Assembly: GCF_020283565.1 (NCBI RefSeq)
Contig: NC_060065.1
Location: 19,444,866-19,508,865, forward strand
Source: Trifolium pratense
Taxonomy: Eukaryota > Streptophyta > Magnoliopsida > Fabales > Fabaceae
Direction: 5' to 3'
DNA: 64,000 bases
This document shows, one piece after another, positions 1-9,873 of this stretch (positions are counted from its first letter, which is position 1; the number at the start of each line of letters is the position of its first letter). The notes under the pieces are model-generated. The model was not told the origin of the DNA. It ran no database searches and worked only from the letters and a program-made list of their open reading frames with translations. Both the position numbers and the translations under genes were made by a program.

Positions 1-3000
1 TGTTCCAAAAAGGTTCATCTTTGTGATTGTTACTAGTGTGAGCTTGGGAAGATTCCACATTTGCCCATTCCATCTGAGCATTATAACCAGACTTTACTGT
101 GTAGTTTCCATCTTTTGTACCCTGCCAACTAATGATGTCTTCAGTCATAGTGTTAGACAGAGGGATTTGGAGAATTTGATTTGCCTCTATAGGGAAAAAA
201 GTTTTAGAGATGACGGGTTCATTCCAAGTATGAGTGGTAGGGTTGATGAGATCTTTAACCTTTTCCAAGTTTGTGTTGATTGGTTTAGGGGTCCAAGTAG
301 TACTATTTCCTTGAGGATTTATCCATCTATCCTCCCATATGTTAATGTTTTGCCCATTTTCCACAAGCCAGAAGCATCCTTTTTTAAGGATCCAACTAGC
401 TTTCTGAATACTCTGCCAAGAGTAGCTAGATTTTTTACCTTGAGTGGCTTGTAGGAAATTACCATGAGGGAAGTATTTTGCTTTCAAAATTTTGGCCACG
501 AGGGAGTTTGGTTCAGTGAGGATTCTCCATCCCTGTTTTGCTAAGAGGGCTTCATTAAAAGCTCTTATATCTCTGAATCCCATGCCACCTTGATTTTTCT
601 GTTTGCAAGTCTTCCTCCAATTAACCCAGTGGATTTTTCTTTGGTCCACATTGCTTCCCCACCAGAATTTGCTGGACATTTGTTCTAAAAGGTTGCATAG
701 ACCTTTGGGGAGGAGAAAGCTGCTCATTAAGTAAGTAGGGATGGCTTGAGCTACAGCTTTTATAAGTGTACCTCTTCCCGCGAAAGACAGATTCTTTTCT
801 TTCCACCCTTTTAGCTTTTTCCAAACTTTGTCTTGAATAAAACTAAAAGCCTGTTTCTTTGATCTACCAATGACAGTTGGTTGACCTAGATATTTAGAGA
901 AGTGGTCCACCATAGTCATGGGGAGGATTTGTTGAATTGTCATCCTAATAGAGTGATTGACCTTTTTACTAAAAATGAGTTCCGATTTGTGGTAGTTAAC
1001 CAGCTGACCTGAAGCTTGTTGGTATTTTGAAATAAGCATTTTCATGTGCTCAGTTTCTTCAATAGTAGCCCTGCAAAACATGATACTGTCATCAGCAAAA
1101 AATAGGTGTGTTATCTCAGGAGCTCGAGGTGCAATTTTAACTCCATGGATGAGTTTATTTTCCTGAGCTGATGAGATAAGGGCAGAGAGAACATCTGCAC
1201 ACAAAATGAAAAGATAGGGAGAGAGGGGGTCTCCCTGTCTAAGACCCCTAGTTGGTAGAAAAGCCTTTGTAGGGCTGCCGTTAATGAGAATGGAGAAAGA
1301 CACAGTAGTGACACATTGCATAATAGTGTTAATAATCTTGGGAGGAAAATTCATAGATTCTAAGGTGGCTTGTAGGAAGCCCCACTCCACTCTGTCGTAG
1401 GCTTTGGCCATGTCCGTTTTTATGCCCACATACCCATTCTGTCTATTGGTTTGATTGAGGTAGTGGAAGATCTCATTTGCGACAAGGGTGTTGTCAGTGA
1501 TAAGTCTGCCGGGGACAAAAGCGCTCTGGTTGTGGCTAATCAGGTTAGGGAGGATAGTTTTTAATCTATTGGCTATGGTTTTTGTGATTATCTTGAGGGT
1601 CACATTACAGAGGGATATAGGTCTGAATTCACTAGGGGCAGAGGGTTTGTTTATTTTTGGTATAAGGCAGATGTGTGTGTCATTGAAGGGTGCTGGGTTA
1701 CCACCATGGTTGAGAACTTGAAGAATTTCTCTAGTGATGTCTTTGCCCACAATGTCCCAATAAGTATGATAGAATCTGGCTGGTAAGCCATCAGGGCCTG
1801 GAGCCGCGAGGCTCTTCATGTCTTTGATGGCTTGAAAAACCTCTTCCTCGGTAAAATCGTTGTTAAGATGCTCATACATGTTCTGGTCCACTCTGTTTTT
1901 AACCACCTGTACAGTGTTATCCACATTAAAAATAGGCTGAGAGGTGAAAAGTTGTTGGAAGTGGTTAAGGAAGATAGTTTCAATTTCGTCTAGGTTAGTG
2001 TGAGTAACATCCATCTGGTCCTTTATGGCTTCAATAGTGTTTTTCCTTCTGCGTTGACTAGCTTTTTGATGGAAGAATTTAGTATTTTTATCTCCGTGTA
2101 TTAACCAAAGGGCCCTGGATCTTTGACTCCACCACATCTCTTCTTTTTCTAGAAGGTCATCAAGGACTCTTTCCTTTTCTATTATCTGCTGAGATATTGA
2201 AGGGTTATCTTGCTTTTGTTGTAGGGTGTAGAGATCTTGTTGAGTTTCCTTTATTCTTTTTGGTATTATACCAAACGTTTTCCTGCCCCAATTATGTAAA
2301 GCTTCAAGAGTATGTTGCAGCTTTGTTCCAATTCTGCCCTGGTTTTGTTGCCATGCCTCCTTTACAATAGTTGTATGTTGAGCATCAGTTGTCCATATTT
2401 GTTCAAATTTTTTGCTGAATTGTTGTTTTGTGTGGGATCTGTGTTTAACATAAGGGGAAAATTCAAGTAAAATAGGACAATGGTCAGATTTATATCTAAA
2501 CAGATGATTATTGATGTAGTTAGGAAACTTTGTTTTCCAATCAGAAGTTGCTAAGAAGCGATCCAGCCTGGATTTTATTAATTGTTCCCCTGGTTGCTTG
2601 TTTGTCCAAGTGTAGATGCTGCCGTTGTACCCTAAATCCTGCAAATCACAAAGACTTAAAGTATTTCTAAAACTGGAGGTTATATTTGGTTCAAGGGGTT
2701 TTCCCCCTAGTTTTTCCTCATTAGTGAGGACCAGGTTGAAATCCCCCATCATTAGCCACGTGGAACATATATTAGTACAAGAGAGATCATTAATTAATTG
2801 CGTGGTAAGAAACTTATTATTGGCTTGAGAGTAGCCATATATGCAAGTGATTCTCCATTTTTGAGTGTCAGTGTGGGTGTTTATTAGCATATCAATGTAG
2901 TGTAACTCAGAGTTTATTATGTCCACATTTAAAGTACAATGATTCCAGATGAGAGCTAACCCCCCAGCTCTGCCCCCACCGGCAACTGAGCAGTTAACAA

Positions 3001-3172
3001 AGTGAGTAGAGTAGGTGTCCTTGTAGGTGTTGAGAAACAGATATTGAGTGTCCTGTAGTTTGGTCTCCATAAGGAAGAAGATATCAGGTTTATGGTTGGC
3101 AAGGAGCTTCTTGAAGGCTCTTACTGTCTTTGGGTTGCCGATCCCTCGACAGTTCCAAGATATGAACTTCAT
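1..3172 (-). CDS. LINE ORF2: endonuclease / reverse transcriptase, open at window edge
   Basis: This polyprotein nicks target DNA and reverse-transcribes the LINE RNA. The start ATG is at 3172-3170 and the frame is open for about 1057 codons to the window edge. The N-terminal part is an exonuclease-endonuclease-phosphatase fold: WNCRG near residue 7, GDFN in the middle, and the catalytic SDH at about 229-231. The reverse transcriptase follows, with GLRQGDPLSP from about residue 643 and the catalytic FADD at about 692-695. The last visible residues resemble the linker before the zf-RVT domain, so zf-RVT and any RNase H domain would lie outside. All catalytic motifs that can be seen are intact. 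The start codon overlaps the ORF1 stop as ATGA, which suggests coupled translation (inference). Confidence 0.93.
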   Translation of the reverse strand, partial: MKFISWNCRGIGNPKTVRAFKKLLANHKPDIFFLMETKLQDTQYLFLNTYKDTYSTHFVNCSVAGGGRAGGLALIWNHCTLNVDIINSELHYIDMLINTHTDTQKWRITCIYGYSQANNKFLTTQLINDLSCTNICSTWLMMGDFNLVLTNEEKLGGKPLEPNITSSFRNTLSLCDLQDLGYNGSIYTWTNKQPGEQLIKSRLDRFLATSDWKTKFPNYINNHLFRYKSDHCPILLEFSPYVKHRSHTKQQFSKKFEQIWTTDAQHTTIVKEAWQQNQGRIGTKLQHTLEALHNWGRKTFGIIPKRIKETQQDLYTLQQKQDNPSISQQIIEKERVLDDLLEKEEMWWSQRSRALWLIHGDKNTKFFHQKASQRRRKNTIEAIKDQMDVTHTNLDEIETIFLNHFQQLFTSQPIFNVDNTVQVVKNRVDQNMYEHLNNDFTEEEVFQAIKDMKSLAAPGPDGLPARFYHTYWDIVGKDITREILQVLNHGGNPAPFNDTHICLIPKINKPSAPSEFRPISLCNVTLKIITKTIANRLKTILPNLISHNQSAFVPGRLITDNTLVANEIFHYLNQTNRQNGYVGIKTDMAKAYDRVEWGFLQATLESMNFPPKIINTIMQCVTTVSFSILINGSPTKAFLPTRGLRQGDPLSPYLFILCADVLSALISSAQENKLIHGVKIAPRAPEITHLFFADDSIMFCRATIEETEHMKMLISKYQQASGQLVNYHKSELIFSKKVNHSIRMTIQQILPMTMVDHFSKYLGQPTVIGRSKKQAFSFIQDKVWKKLKGWKEKNLSFAGRGTLIKAVAQAIPTYLMSSFLLPKGLCNLLEQMSSKFWWGSNVDQRKIHWVNWRKTCKQKNQGGMGFRDIRAFNEALLAKQGWRILTEPNSLVAKILKAKYFPHGNFLQATQGKKSSYSWQSIQKASWILKKGCFWLVENGQNINIWEDRWINPQGNSTTWTPKPINTNLEKVKDLINPTTHTWNEPVISKTFFPIEANQILQIPLSNTMTEDIISWQGTKDGNYTVKSGYNAQMEWANVESSQAHTSNNHKDEPFWN

Positions 3173-4593
3173 GGCTGTGGGCTGGCCTGCCTAGCAGTGC
3201 CTACCCTTGATAATTCTTCCATTTTTTGTCTTTTGGTTGTTGGGCTTTGTTCCGTCATGATTATATCACCCGTGGAATTTTTTGTTGCTTCCTGGTTGTA
3301 GCTTAGTTGGTGAGATTTTTTATTCCTTTCCCCTTGTTGTGAGTGCATGTCTTTCCTAGGAGAATTCTCATTATATTGGGGGGAGAGGTTGGTAGGATGG
3401 TTCTGAGTCTGTTGAGTCTGGTTTGCCTGGGCAGTGTTGACCCTCATGGCTGCTAGTTTTTCAAGCAAGTCTGTTGGCACTGGGGGGCTGTATTGGCCAA
3501 AGTTTTTTGCATGCGAAGGGTTGCTGTAGTATTTTCTATCCTTTTCTTCCATCTTCCTTTTTCCATACTGTGTGGACCTTATCCATGGACCTAGAGGTGC
3601 TAGAGTATCCAGCACTAGAGCCTGATTTCTGCAGAGTTTATCAGCGTGTCCAATCATCCCACACTTGAAACATACCTGTGGGAGTTTTTCATATCTGTAG
3701 TCAACCCAGCAAGTTCCATCTGTGGGGTTTCCCACGTGTATTCCAGAAGTGATGGGGTTGTTAATGTTGATGGCTACTTTTATTTTTATTATGATTTTCT
3801 TTCCCGGGTATTCATAGAACTCAGAGGCCTCAACTTTTCCTATTAGCTCCCCAATGCTTGCTCCCATCTGTTTGGTTTTGCAGTGAGTTGGGAGTCCCCA
3901 TAGTTGAATCCAAACAGGAATATGATCAAAATCGATTTCGTGATAATCTGTTTCCCGGTCCCATGGTTTTACCACCAACCAAGAATTGCGAAAGATCCAC
4001 GGGTTTCCGTATAGAATTCTGTCAATGTCAGCAGGTTCATTCATGAAGAATTGTAGAATTTTTCCTCCTAATTCTTGGACTTTTAGGCCAGGTGGTGATC
4101 CCCATATACTTTCCAGTCCATTTTGGATTGAACTAATATGTATAGGTTTTGCAGTGATGATTTTTCCAATAATGCTGTGATTACAAGCTGATAGACCTTC
4201 ATGTATGACATTATCAGAATAAAGGAAAGATCTTGGGATGTTTGATTGTGGGGGGGGTTGATTTCTTGCATTAGAAGATTCTGGCATGTCTTCTCGTGGA
4301 ATAAAGTTGGGGAAATTATTTCTGGTTTCAGTTTGTCTTTGGGTCTCTATAGTAAAGATCTGGTTTTGAGGGATGTTTATTTGATTTCTTGTTGTTGTGA
4401 GGATTTGTGTATTGTTGGTTGAAAATTGGTTGTTTGTTTCTTTGATTGTGTGGGTATTATTGGTTGAGATTTGGTTATTTGTTGATGTGGTTATTTGGAT
4501 ACTGTTGGTTGTAGTGTTAGTCCTTTTCTGGTTTTTTGCTTCAGGTTTGGAGAGTTGATACTGGTTGTTCATGGTTTGATCATTGTTGTTCAT
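3169..4593 (-). CDS. LINE ORF1: DUF4283-like nucleic-acid-binding protein with CCHC knuckle
   Basis: Gag-like ORF1 protein of plant LINEs, expected to bind element RNA in the ribonucleoprotein. The first in-frame ATG is at 4593 and gives 474 residues. A slightly longer reading from 4608 would begin with a non-ATG codon. About 115 N-terminal residues are very rich in Asn, Gln and Thr and look disordered. A DUF4283-like region follows (about 125-260, with the NPWIFRNSWLVVKPW stretch). A zinc knuckle of form CX2CX4HX4C lies at about 308-321 (VCFKCGMIGHADKLC), then a polar Gln/Asn-rich tail. The TGA stop (3171-3169) shares bases with the ORF2 ATG. No frameshift or stop was seen. Confidence 0.9.
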   Translation of the reverse strand: MNNNDQTMNNQYQLSKPEAKNQKRTNTTTNSIQITTSTNNQISTNNTHTIKETNNQFSTNNTQILTTTRNQINIPQNQIFTIETQRQTETRNNFPNFIPREDMPESSNARNQPPPQSNIPRSFLYSDNVIHEGLSACNHSIIGKIITAKPIHISSIQNGLESIWGSPPGLKVQELGGKILQFFMNEPADIDRILYGNPWIFRNSWLVVKPWDRETDYHEIDFDHIPVWIQLWGLPTHCKTKQMGASIGELIGKVEASEFYEYPGKKIIIKIKVAININNPITSGIHVGNPTDGTCWVDYRYEKLPQVCFKCGMIGHADKLCRNQALVLDTLAPLGPWIRSTQYGKRKMEEKDRKYYSNPSHAKNFGQYSPPVPTDLLEKLAAMRVNTAQANQTQQTQNHPTNLSPQYNENSPRKDMHSQQGERNKKSHQLSYNQEATKNSTGDIIMTEQSPTTKRQKMEELSRVGTARQASPQP

Positions 4594-4935
4594 GATTATA
4601 GGAAGCAAAAGATAAAAAGGAAAATTAGAAAACTCAAGAAAGCAAAAGAAAGAAAAGGCAAACCAGGGAGAAGGTTATCAAGAGGATGATAACACTGAGA
4701 GGATACCACAGCTATGAGGTGAAGCAAACCAGGGGATAAAGATGGAGAAGACTTTGAAAGTGGTTCAGATCTTCGTGAGAACCAAAAGCACAATCAATTT
4801 TTGTGGCCGTCCATAAAGGAGATAACTGCTGAGCAAATCTAAGTTGCTTGATCAAAACTTCATGTGGAAGATGATGGAGGAAAAAGAGGAGCAAAGATGA
4901 AGGAGAATCTTGGAATCTTGGAGCTGTGTTCCAAC

Positions 4936-6440
4936 TGTATTACATAGTCTTGAGTTTATTACGTTTTTTTTAAGCATCTTTAAACTTAAAATTTAAGTTT
5001 TTAATGGCCCATAGTGCACCATCTAACTTAAGAGACCAATCCTTTGTAGACCAACATTCGGTTTTTTCTAAAACGTTCTATAACTCCCTGTTAGATACTT
5101 CTACTTGCCCACTAATTTGAGGATGATATAGAGGGATCCAACCTTATGTCTAACCCCATGAAGAACACTTCCTTAGGCACAACACCAAATAATTAAAAGG
5201 TGTTGCGCACACAAACGTTATTTTCAAAAACTAAAACATAAAATGATTAATTAATATTAGATGATGTGACTAAATTATTTTACATTTATTTTTTTATCTT
5301 TTATGGGTGTGTGCCTAAATGAATTTTGTTTGAGATTGTGCCCAACTAAGAATTGCTCCTAACCCCATACTTTCTTAATAATTTTCCAAATTGGTTAGAG
5401 ATAGATGGAGGAGGATGTCAAGAGCGTGGCACATGAAAGGTAAAAATTATGGCGCTGATTTTGAATCCATGATTGCAAAGGAGTTAGAGAAGGTGCCACA
5501 ATCGTTAGCGTTGGTGGTTGGAGGAGGAAGATTGTATCGTGATAAATTGTCAGATAAGAGGTATATGACACTAATTGTAAAATCAATAAGAAAGTAAGTA
5601 GTTGCTTCAAAAAAAAAAAAAAGTAAGTAGAAATATGATGATGGATGTTTGATTTGAATTTAGTACAATTTGTCACATTGTTTTCGGTTATCTTATCCTC
5701 TACTTACTCTAAAGACATCAAGTATGTATACAAACGATGTACTAATTTATATTTATGTACTCTCTCGAGTCAATAAACGGATCATTCCGCGTAGACGTGT
5801 CCTAACCCAACTTTATCCCCTATTTTCATGTAGGGATGTCAATATGATCTATAAATGTGCATTTCCGTGGAGAGTGCCCCGTATAGAACTTGAAAACGGA
5901 AATTTTTTTCCCGCAGTGATGAAAAAAAGCCCCCCAATGGAGGTTTGGGGATGAGCATGAGATTTTTCTCCCACCCTGCGTAGACTCGTTCGCAAACACG
6001 TTATTAAAATAACATTTATATGTGCATATTTAAGTATTTTATATGTTATATTTATTTATATTTTTACCCAATGTGTGCATAAGTTTATTTTTATATGTGA
6101 TGTTTATTATCGTTACAACTCACAAGACTCACAACAATGTCTTAATTTTTTATTTGTTTTATGATTAAACTTTTTATATGACTAAATAATTCAAATTTTA
6201 GAAACTTGAGGGACCAACTTAAAACTTTTAAAACATAAGGAACCAATTTAACATAAGGGACCAAATATGCATCTAACGCAATTAATTTTATAATGGTAAT
6301 GGGTCATATAACACTTTGATGTACTTAAGAGACATGAAATATCCAACAAGAATATTATTCCTCTTTTGTAATTTTTAAGTTTTTATGTGACATTTTTACT
6401 AAGTGCGCTAAAGCGGTAAATAACACGTGTACTTAGCGTC
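4936..6440. other. Gene-free AT-rich intergenic DNA with faint repeat traces
   Basis: No supported gene. A 68-codon open frame near 5391-5597, followed by an A-run, has no recognisable domain. Around 5832-6000 the text resembles a decayed hAT-type end (AGGGATGTCAAT, followed by runs of C and G in mirrored order). The rest is AT-rich sequence without visible structure. Confidence 0.5.
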
Positions 6441-6446
6441 AAGAAC

Positions 6447-6453
6447 TATATAA
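6447..6453 (+). promoter_or_regulatory. TATA box of the NCR gene
   Basis: TATATAA lies 83 bases upstream of the NCR start codon, a normal distance for a plant promoter with a short leader. A CTCTT nodulin-type motif occurs further upstream at about 6361, but this pentamer is too short to be strong evidence. Confidence 0.6.
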
Positions 6454-6535
6454 TGTATGTAAGGAGAAGATGAACTTCATAAATTATAAAGTGAAAAAAT
6501 AATATTCTATTTCTAACACACAAAGGGGATAAAAT

Positions 6536-6852
6536 ATGGCTGAAGCTATCAAGATTGTTTATGTTATTATATTTTTTTCCCTCTTTCTTGTTGCAAAGGG
6601 GAAAATTTATAAATGTAAGCATTTTTTATCATCATGTTCAAATTTTCGTAGTTACATCCTACAAAATATTTTAACCCATTTTAATAACATTCTTTTATTC
6701 TGATTTTCATTGCAGCTATGTTTAAGTGTAGTGACGTTTCTGATTGTCCAAATGATGAAAAATATACGTACGGAGGTGTTTTGAAAGTGAAGTGTTATGC
6801 GTTTAACTCTTTGTTTTTTCCTGATCCCGTCTGTATATATATTGGTCCTTGA
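6536..6852 (+). CDS. Nodule-specific cysteine-rich (NCR) peptide, two exons
   Basis: Secreted defensin-like peptide of the NCR family. In IRLC legumes these are delivered through the nodule secretory pathway to symbiosomes, where they drive bacteroid differentiation. Exons are 6536-6614 and 6716-6852, with a 101-bp intron that starts GTAAGC and ends TGCAG; the join gives 71 residues. Exon 1 encodes a typical NCR signal peptide (MAEAIKIVYVIIFFSLFLVA), and the intron sits just after it, as in the family. The mature part has four cysteines at about 31, 37, 53 and 66, spaced C-X5-C-X15-C-X12-C. The CX5C start is canonical; the last gap is longer than usual. The gene is missed by single-frame ORF searches because of the intron. 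Nodule expression is inferred from the family. Confidence 0.87.
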
Positions 6853-7748
6853 TCCCATAAAGGATTTCTAAAGGATTTCTCCTATTTATATTGGACCTAT
6901 ATTTTTACTCATATATTAATAAGGTTGTTTGTTTTTTAATAATCTACGAGATCAATATTTATACCGATATATTAATACGAGGAGCTAATTTTTTTTGTGA
7001 TTTCTATGGCCCTATGTTTTTTCTATGAAACCTATATTTTTACTCATATATTAATACGAGTCCATTTTTTTTAATACTTTTATAGGTGACATTGTTTTGT
7101 TTCGATACATCGACCTATATTTCTACTCATTTATATATAATACCTTTATATGTGACATTGTGTTGTTTCCAGAGACCTATATTTTTACTCATATATTAAT
7201 ACGAGGGCTATTTTTGTATAGTTTCAACAGCGACATATATTTATACTCATATTAATATAAATGCCTTTTTTTTGTAATTTTTATCGAACATTATATTTCT
7301 ACTCATATATTTAATATAGATGCCTATTTTATTGTAATTTCTACGAGGGTATATATATACACCCTCAACTATTTTATTGTAATATCTAGACATCAGGGGA
7401 CAAAACATGCTTCACCCCCAACTTATATCTCTTTATTATATTAATAAAAAAAGAAAAAATATGTACAATACTCATATATGAGATAAAAAACAAAACTCAT
7501 ATATTAATACGGGGATCTATTTTTTTGTAGTTACCATGTGACCTACATCTCTACTCAAAGAAATCTCTCTAGCAAAAGATTAACTTAAACTAAAAATGGA
7601 TGAATGAAATATGAATTTTTATATTTTTATTTTTTGCGCTTAAAAATTTGAATTTTTTCGTGGTCATGTTTAATACATTTTAGAAATTTCTCTTGTAAAA
7701 GGTTAGTTTTTTTATAGAAGAGTGAATTTATATGAATAAATAATAGGG
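6853..7748. other. Gene-free region with a repeated 'ctcatatattaatacgag' phrase
   Basis: Between about 6890 and 7520 a phrase close to ACTCATATATTAATACGAG recurs roughly every 60-110 bases, alternating with 'gacctatattt'. It behaves like a degraded tandem repeat of AT-rich units. No coding content was recognised. Confidence 0.55.
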
Positions 7749-8676
7749 TAAATGCCTATTTACCCCCCTGCAAAATCAGGGATTTTTCGTTTACCCTCCT
7801 GTGCGAATTTTTTTTCTGTTTACCCCCTGCAATGTCAAGATTTTTTCATTTTGCCCCCTAGATGATTTTTTTTACGTGGCATGCACACATGGAAATACAT
7901 TAAATTTATATTTATTTTTAAAAATCCATGTCAGTTAATATTTTTTTTAAAAAAAAAATTGAAAATTTTTTTAATTTTTTTTTAAAAACAATTTAAAAAT
8001 TTATTATAATTTTTTTATAATAATTTTTTTTTACTGTAAAAAACAGTAATAATTTTTTTATAAAAAAACTCTTAAAACTTTATTATTATGTTTTTTTAAT
8101 AACTCTTCTTACTATCAAAAAAATAATAATTTTTCTTTTATAAAAAAACTCTTAAAACTTTATTATTATGTGTTTTTTAATAATTTTTTTTACTGTAAAA
8201 AAAATTAATACTTAAGTTTTATAAATTTGTAAAAATAATAGAAAATAATTTTTTTTAAATAAGTTTATTATTTTTAAAATTTATTTGTTAAAATTATTTT
8301 TTATTATTTTTAAAAATTCTTAAAAAAAGAATAATAAAGTTTTATGAATTTTGTTTTTTAAAAAACAATTTTTTTTGAATTTTTTTTGGCAGTAAAAAAA
8401 ATATTAAAGTTTTAAGAAATGTTTTTTTAAAAAAAAATTATTATTATTTTTTTAAAAAAATATATTAACTGATGTGGATTTTTAAAAATAAATAAAAATT
8501 TAATGCATTTTCACGTGTGCATGTCACGTCAGCAAAGATGCACAGTCAGATGCCCACTTGTCTATCTAGGGGGCAAAATGAAAGTTTTTTAACATTGCAG
8601 GGGGTAAATGGAAAAAAAATTCGCGCAGGGGGTAAACGAAAAATTCTTAATTTTGTAGGGGGTAAATAGGCATTTA
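7749..8676. mobile_element. Long-TIR non-autonomous DNA transposon (Mutator-like or unclassified)
   Basis: The outer ends are inverted copies: TAAATGCCTATTTACCCCC on the left, and its complement closing the right end at 8676. The inverted similarity continues inward for about 140 bases through a series of G/C-run motifs (tttaccccctgc, ttttgccccctagat) separated by T-runs. The core, about 7900-8480, is almost entirely A and T and contains an internal direct repeat of an ATAAAAAAACTCTTAAAAC block at about 8060 and 8140. There is no coding capacity. I could not identify a clear target-site duplication, so the superfamily is left open. Confidence 0.75.
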
Positions 8677-8741
8677 AGTGAGACTATGAGTTATTAAAAA
8701 AAATTATGGATAACATCCTTTTGATATACCAAGTTATTAAG

Positions 8742-8822
8742 TAAGAAGAGTTATTAAAAAAAAATTCGCGCAGGGGTAAACGAAAAATCCTTAATTTCCA
8801 AGGTTGGTGATAACTCTTCTTA
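8742..8822. repeat. 13-bp inverted repeat flanking a copied TIR fragment
   Basis: TAAGAAGAGTTAT at 8742-8754 and its exact complement at 8810-8822 flank a second copy of the neighbouring element's TIR segment (cgcgcaggggtaaacg, about 8767-8782). The same 13 bases also occur inside the neighbouring element near 8100. This looks like rearranged filler DNA from that element. Confidence 0.7.
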
Positions 8823-9560
8823 CTATCAAAATTAAACTATGAGCAACCTCATTTGCTTGCCTATAATAAACTCAACACTATGTTAACATAAATGTGAGAC
8901 GATTTCTCCAAACTCGGTAACATCATGATTATTTGAATGGAAACCATCTATCACCAACTTCGAGTCAAGTTCAAAATTCACTGGTCCTAAATTTAATTCA
9001 TGAACCCAATATAGTGCTGACAAGAAGCCAAGAGCTTCGCCGACACGAACATCACAAATTGGTGAAAATTGATCAAGCTTCGCTACCACAAAAGCGCCTT
9101 TCTCATCTCGAATACAAACACCTATCCCAACTCTATTATTAAGCGGTGAAAAAGATGCATCAATATTACATTTCACTCGCCCATTAGCCGGCTTCTTCCA
9201 TTTAATCTCAATAGTCGTACGCTGCCCCATCACATCAGGTCTAGCCTGCTACACAGCACACCAATCATTAATCAAGGTAGCAGCTCGTGAAAAGACAAAA
9301 TTTTGTGCGTCAATCACATTGTTCCAAATACGGTTATTCCTTTGCTTCCAAATACTCCAAATAACACAAGCCATGAGTGAAGCATCCTTATTAGAGAGTT
9401 GTTGCAGCAAATCAAAGATCAAATCAGACATTGCATGATTATTATGCAATACTGCTATAATGTTATTTCTGAAACTGCACATGCTCCAAACATTTCTGCT
9501 ACTCGGACAGTCAAAGAAAATGTTGTTTTCGGAGGTAAGAAACCGTTAAAAATAATTTTC
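8822..9560 (-). pseudogene. Decayed LINE ORF2 tail: zf-RVT end plus RNase H-like domain
   Basis: On the minus strand a zinc-binding RVT tail (about 9560-9249, with FFDCPSSRNVW then VIWSIWKQRNNRIWNN) is followed by a plant RNase H-like domain (9233-8883). The latter has CNIDAS, GEALGFLSAL and ELDSKLVIDG in order, carrying the usual acidic D/E/D residues. Past 8883 the frame is broken, but the family's closing RQANEVAHSL can be read in a shifted frame near 8832-8861. Stops separate the two parts. It is a dead fragment of a LINE of the RNase H-bearing type. The remnant abuts the rearranged TIR sequence at 8822. Confidence 0.8.
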
Positions 9561-9725
9561 AGTCACCGAAGAGATTACTCGCTTGAGTTGCAGGTCAATA
9601 TGCTCTTTTTAAGACGTTTCGCGGCACTGTCCAAAATTGTGCAAGACAGACGATCAACCACGAAGTCCCAGGGTAAAACAGCTCAGTTCTACTGATACCG
9701 ATAAATAATATCGGGCAAGAATTAC

Positions 9726-9873
9726 ACCATCAAATATGGTACTAAAACCAGTGCGCTATGGTTATAAGTCCATTCTAATATGATGCTATGACCACTCTGA
9801 TATGGTCCTGAGACCACTTTCTTATGGTACTTGAACCATTCTTAAATCAAAAGGATTATGGTATTATGACCAT
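9726..9873. repeat. Cluster of short palindromes built on ATGGT...ACCAT
   Basis: Six or so small imperfect hairpins follow each other: ACCAT-CAAAT-ATGGT (9726-9740), ATGG...CCAT (9758-9773), GGTC-CTGA-GACC (9804-9815), ATGGT-N6-ACCAT (9824-9839), ATGGT-N6-ACCAT (9858-9873). Each is followed by a 'tct' or 'ttct' phrase, so they may be diverged copies of one unit about 25-40 bases long. Confidence 0.7.

Larger units (their letters stand above)
1..4935 (-). mobile_element. LINE (L1-type non-LTR retrotransposon), 5' part; 3' end outside window
   Basis: The element runs right to left. It has a 5' leader (about 4935-4594), ORF1 (4593-3169) and ORF2 (3172 to the window edge). I scanned ORF2 codon by codon from 3172 to position 2 and found no in-frame stop, and ORF1 is also uninterrupted, so this copy looks young. 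Its 3' end, poly(A) tail and target-site duplications lie beyond position 1 and cannot be assessed. The exact 5' boundary is an estimate, placed where transcript-like sequence gives way to unrelated AT-rich DNA. Confidence 0.9.

Noticed and set aside
5391..5597. 68-codon basic open frame followed by an A-run, possible retrogene or small gene
   Set aside because: It has no ATG at the start of the frame, no domain and no splice context; the A-run alone is not evidence in AT-rich DNA.
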